From contig CAJNDS010001435.1 of assembly GCA_905221605.1 (NCBI GenBank), positions 107,501-150,000 of the forward strand: DNA of 42,500 nt, given 5' to 3'. Position numbers and translations under genes: made by a program. The notes below the pieces were generated by a model. That model was not told where the DNA came from. It searched no databases and saw only the letters and a list, made by a program, of their open reading frames with translations. This document shows, in pieces, positions 39,919 through 42,500 of the stretch; position 1 is the first letter of the stretch; each line of letters begins with the position of its first letter. This DNA comes from Symbiodinium natans (Eukaryota; Sar; Dinophyceae; Suessiales; Symbiodiniaceae).

Positions 39919-40271
39919 CTGACCCCTGAACCCCAACAAAGCCGCGATAGCAAAAGCCACCAGACTACCTCGGAACCCCGAGAGCCCGGAAAAAACAAAC
40001 TTAACTCCCCAACTTCCAACAAACAGCTCTGGGGGTGGTGCCGCTGGGCCCTCGTTCTAGCTCTTGATTCTCCGAAGAACGACCTTTTGAAGAGTCAGGG
40101 TTGAGGGATCCCGGCTTTATGTGAAGATTGGCAAGTCGAGCTTGAAAAATAGCACGCGCACGAAAACAATCTCGACAGATGCAATCGCGAGGACAATCAC
40201 CGATCAAACTTTGAAGCACAGGGGCCAGTGCTCCAGGTCTGGCGCCCTGTTGGGGCGTGGGCTTGCTCAAA

Positions 40272-40430
40272 GAGCCTTCAACCCACACAACCACAACCCA
40301 CACAACCCACACAACCCACACAACCCACACAACCCACACAACCCACACAACCCACACAACCCACACAACCCACACAACCCACACAACCCACACAACCCAC
40401 ACAACCCACACAACCCACACAACCCACACC
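40272..40430 (+). repeat. 9-bp tandem repeat (CCCACACAA)n
   Basis: About seventeen near-perfect units. Every frame on both strands stays open (THTTHTT, NPHNPHN, CGLCGLC and similar), because the period is a multiple of three. Probably an intronic or intergenic microsatellite and not a protein repeat. Confidence 0.95.
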
Positions 40431-40588
40431 CCCACGAAATGCATCTTCGGACCTTTCGCGGAACTGCAGTGCGCCTAAGAGCGGGCACCTCTGTACCCTA
40501 CATCCGCTACAGCCCGAAAAGAGTTTGTCTGCGAGTGTGTGTAGTCAGTGAGCGGGGTGAGGGTAACCCTAAACCCTAAACCCTAAAC

Positions 40589-40704
40589 CTTAATTCACTC
40601 ATGGCTTTGGTTTGGGGGTTAGGCTCCGGATCGAAGAGTTCAGGATTGAAGGGTCCGGGGATGGGTCCTTCTGGGGAGACGTCAGACTTGCGCGGAACTT
40701 TCAC
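40589..40704 (-). CDS. Exon-like segment ending at a GTTTAG junction
   Basis: The acceptor GGGCTTAG precedes 38 codons (VKVPRKSDVSPEGPIPGPFN then PELFDPEPNPQTKAMSEL) plus AG. The donor is AAG|GTTTAGGG, where a TTTAGGG array begins. Proline and acidic residues give a protein-like composition. It joins in phase 0 to 41047-40760, implying a 55-nt intron made largely of degenerate heptamers. The next downstream exon is unresolved. Confidence 0.45.
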
Positions 40705-40759
40705 CTAAGCCCTAAACCCTTTTCGGCAAACCCTAAACCCTAAACCTTGAACCCTGCAC

Positions 40760-41047
40760 CCTAAACCCTCCGCAGCCGGGCTCCGGGCGCTTCTCGACCT
40801 CTCCCATAACCACACAGGGGCTAGGATTTTCAAGTTCAGGGACAAAAAACACGGGGGAGCCCGAGTGCGGAAAGATGTGATCTGCGAAGTTCGGTGACTT
40901 TGTGTTCTCGCCGGAATGCTTAAGTAGGGAGGCAAGGGTTTGTACCGCACAAGTAAGGTAGAATCGACTGGGAGAGAAACCCTCAAGCCAAATTTGGGAT
41001 GAAAAGTCGACCTCAAAACTGAACATATCTGGTCCTTGAAGTGGCAC
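40760..41047 (-). CDS. Longest convincing exon-like segment of the minus-strand gene
   Basis: The acceptor GATTTTTCTAG precedes 96 codons: VPLQGPDMFSFEVDFSSQIW, then a stretch with RFYLTCAVQTLASLLKHSGE, then NTKSPNFADHIFPHSGSPVF and FVPELENPSPCVVMGEVEKR, ending PEPGCG before heptamer-like sequence. The donor is either GTTTAG at 40766 (phase 2) or GTGCAG at 40759 (phase 0; preferred because the next exon enters in phase 0). Alternating polar and hydrophobic residues suggest a beta-rich extracellular domain. Not recognised as a named family. Confidence 0.5.
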
Positions 41048-41265
41048 CTAGAAAAATCTAAACCTGGAGCCCCGATATCCGCCTTCCAGTTCAGAGCGCC
41101 CAGCAGACACAAAGGCGTGAACCCTAAACCCACCCTAAACCCTACCCTATAAGCCCTAAACCCTAAACCCAGATTGCTGTCTGGAGTCTTGGGAGCCTGA
41201 GCCTATTGTGGAGCACGATGCCCCCAAGACCGTAAGCCCATGAGGGCCCTGCATGTGGGCCTTAA

Positions 41266-41354
41266 TGTAGGGGTCGGAATAACTACTATTCTCCCCTTAC
41301 AACTATACTATAATGACCCCCGAAAACCCTATTCGAAAATTAGGTCTTTATAGT
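41266..41354 (+). mobile_element. Family 3 inverted-repeat element
   Basis: GTAGGGGTCGGAATAACTAC at the left, ACTATACTATAATGACCCCC in the middle and ATTAGGTCTTTATAGTA at the right. It lies between the minus-strand exon-like segments at 41413 and 41047, that is within a presumed intron. Confidence 0.75.
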
Positions 41355-41412
41355 AGGTGGTCGGCTAGAGCCACCTCGTCAGGGACTAGGGTTGAGGGTT
41401 TCGGGTTTAGGG

Positions 41413-41511
41413 CTTAGGGATCCGAAAAAACTCAGCATTTCCCGAAGCCCCAACCCAGTGCCAGTTGCTGGCCTCCGGGGCCAGTGTCGCCGTTGCGACG
41501 CTCCGCAGAAC
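41413..41511 (-). CDS. Exon-like segment
   Basis: The acceptor ACCTGCGATGCAG precedes 33 codons (VLRSVATATLAPEASNWHWV then GASGNAEFFRIPK). No GT donor is at hand; a GA donor inside or a junction at the decayed heptamer remnant (about 41400) must be assumed. Entry in phase 0 fits the segment ending at 41570, with a 58-nt intron. Confidence 0.4.
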
Positions 41512-41569
41512 CTGCATCGCAGGTTAAGCTTGAAAAGAAGAACACCCGCACTCTCTCTCTCTCTCTCAC

Positions 41570-41710
41570 ATAAACAACAAAGGACAGGCGTGCTGACAAT
41601 TCCACAGAACGGCCTTTTTTCGCACTTCGAACACCTTTGGAATCCGACGTCTCCAGTGTGTGGGCAAGGCTGGGCTCCAGGCACACAGCACTTCCACGTG
41701 CAAGACATAC
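41570..41710 (-). CDS. Exon-like segment
   Basis: The acceptor CACAGCTACCGCAG precedes 47 codons (VCLARGSAVCLEPSLAHTLE, TSDSKGVRSAKKGRSVELSA, RLSFVVY) and a consensus-like donor GTGAGAGAG, formed by a (GA)n microsatellite (CT on the plus strand). A 32-nt candidate micro-exon (41785-41754, CGMSDLSGTT) would precede it in phase. An overlapping cysteine-rich frame (41708-41379) is an alternative. Confidence 0.45.
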
Positions 41711-41842
41711 CTGCGGTAGCTGTGGAGCATTCGAATCACCACCCTCAATCTACCGTCGTCCCCGAGAGATCTGACATCCCACATACTGAAACAGCAACTT
41801 CTTAAAACAACACTGCAGAAGAGCCTGGACCTCCAGCAAGAT

Positions 41843-41958
41843 TAAGGCCCCATTGTATGTTGGGTACAGGTCATCGAGCAAAGCCACGTCTTTCTAGAGG
41901 GACAATAAAGGGAACATAAGGGAATACTCAGAGTAATTCTTCCACCCCTACATTACGG
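41843..41958 (-). mobile_element. Family 3 element, reverse and diverged in the centre
   Basis: GATTAAGGCCCCATTGTA at the left and ATTCTTCCACCCCTACATTA at the right, with AATAAAGGGAACATAAGGGA inside. The outer parts match other copies in reverse; the middle 40 bp do not. Confidence 0.6.
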
Positions 41959-42002
41959 CCTTTTTTCGAACCGCAGGGTCGCGGGCCAGGACTGCCTGAA
42001 TC

Positions 42003-42128
42003 CTACGCGCCCAGCGACTGGTAGTCGCTGTCTTGCCTGGCCCTGGCTCGCTGAGTTCTCTGGCGCAGCGTGAGGCAAACGATCAGCGGAACAACGACGG
42101 CGACCATGAAGGACATGATCATCAAGAC
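42003..42128 (-). CDS. Probable last exon of a single-pass membrane protein
   Basis: The minus strand, after the good acceptor CTTGAATTGCAG, reads VLMIMSFMVAVVVPLIVCLT then LRQRTQRARARQDSDYQSLG and A before TAG (42 codons including stop). One strong hydrophobic helix is followed by a basic cytosolic-type tail. The stop suggests a gene end, so the exons at 41.7-36 kb would belong to a second minus-strand gene downstream. A GTAGGA donor overlapping the stop is possible, in which case both belong to one gene. The rest of this gene lies beyond 42128. The frame is also open for 30 codons upstream of the acceptor. Confidence 0.5.
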   Translation of the reverse strand, partial: VLMIMSFMVAVVVPLIVCLTLRQRTQRARARQDSDYQSLGA

Positions 42129-42500
42129 CTGCAATTCAAGCGATTCGGGTGTTAGAAGTCCTTGTGTAAATCCTCGAAATTCTAAACTTGACTGCCTTCC
42201 GACCGTCATTCCAATCTTCCGCAAATCTGCCTTCGTGTTTCATGTCGTGCTAGGGCTCCTCTTGCTGTAGCATCTTTCCATGCTGCTCATGCCCTGGAGC
42301 CCCCAACAGTCATCCAATAACACCTCCCCTTGCCCCCCAAAGCACAGCTAGGTTCCACAAATGCGCTGAAGCCGGACAGGAACACTGCAAACCTGTTGAC
42401 AGCAGCAGCAGCGGCAAGTGTTGGGAAAGTCCAGTGCCTGCCTCTGCAATGGCGATCTCAACACGAGCAGCTACTCCTGGCTGGTTGTAGCCTGGACAGA

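Noticed and set aside
40001-40488. Long (VVW)n, (CGL)n, (NPH)n and (THT)n repeat proteins
   Set aside because: They are translations of one 9-bp microsatellite, open in all frames.
1-42500. Whole window as a chimeric assembly joined at heptamer repeats
   Set aside because: Shared element families occur on both sides of many arrays, one element continues across an array (10608-10777), and the candidate exons on each side of 39318-39402 agree in phase. Local misjoins cannot be excluded without reads.
1-42500. tRNA or rRNA genes
   Set aside because: No cloverleaf with A and B box motifs and no rRNA-like conserved block was noticed. This was a visual check only, so small RNA genes could be missed.

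Overview
The window looks like nuclear DNA of a eukaryote. There are no bacterial operons or ribosome binding sites, and no long uninterrupted coding frame outside satellite DNA. Its dominant feature is the plant/algal-type telomere heptamer TTTAGGG (CCCTAAA on the other strand). It occurs as dozens of short internal arrays in both orientations, usually one every 100-800 bases. TTTAGGG telomeres are known from plants, many algae, dinoflagellates and chromerids. The compositionally mixed DNA, very short candidate exons, and abundant internal telomere repeats and small inverted-repeat elements make an alveolate alga such as a dinoflagellate my best guess. The sequence alone does not prove this.

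Layout. From 1 to about 22.5 kb, telomere-type arrays alternate with 100-1500 base stretches of unique sequence. These stretches contain several families of about 80-200 bp elements with terminal inverted repeats, (CT)n tracts and long G or C runs. Only a few isolated exon-like islands can be argued for there (for example 18106-18153 and 19284-19343, plus strand). At 22.9-23.5 kb the minus strand reads as a chain of protein-like exons joined by very small putative introns. From 26.3 to 29.2 kb lies a composite satellite block. It holds three related 42-bp subfamilies, then a 61-bp and a 73/74-bp tandem repeat, flanked on both sides by TATGCACTT-type short repeats. From 29.3 to 35.9 kb arrays and inverted-repeat elements resume.

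From 35.9 to 42.1 kb the minus strand carries the best evidence for real genes. There is a run of short exon-like open segments with plausible GT/GC donors and AG acceptors. Several neighbouring pairs are compatible in phase, although a few links remain unresolved. The deduced product is partly cysteine-rich, with a probable extracellular part followed by several hydrophobic segments. A separate exon at 42128-42003 encodes one membrane helix and a basic tail ending in a stop, probably the 3' end of a second minus-strand gene.

The most interesting observation is the relation of the repeats to splice sites. Sense-oriented TTTAGGG arrays begin GTTTAG and end TTTAG. One candidate intron (39402-39320) consists of nothing but the heptamer, and other candidate exons end at a GTTTAG junction. 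One inverted-repeat family begins G|GTGCC and another reads GT...AG across its terminal repeats. This raises the possibility that telomere-type repeats and small elements act as introner-like intron sources. All exon calls are hand-made from splice motifs and phase, without transcript data, and should be read as hypotheses. I saw no tRNA, rRNA, CRISPR array or autonomous transposase, but I could not run structure or profile searches.
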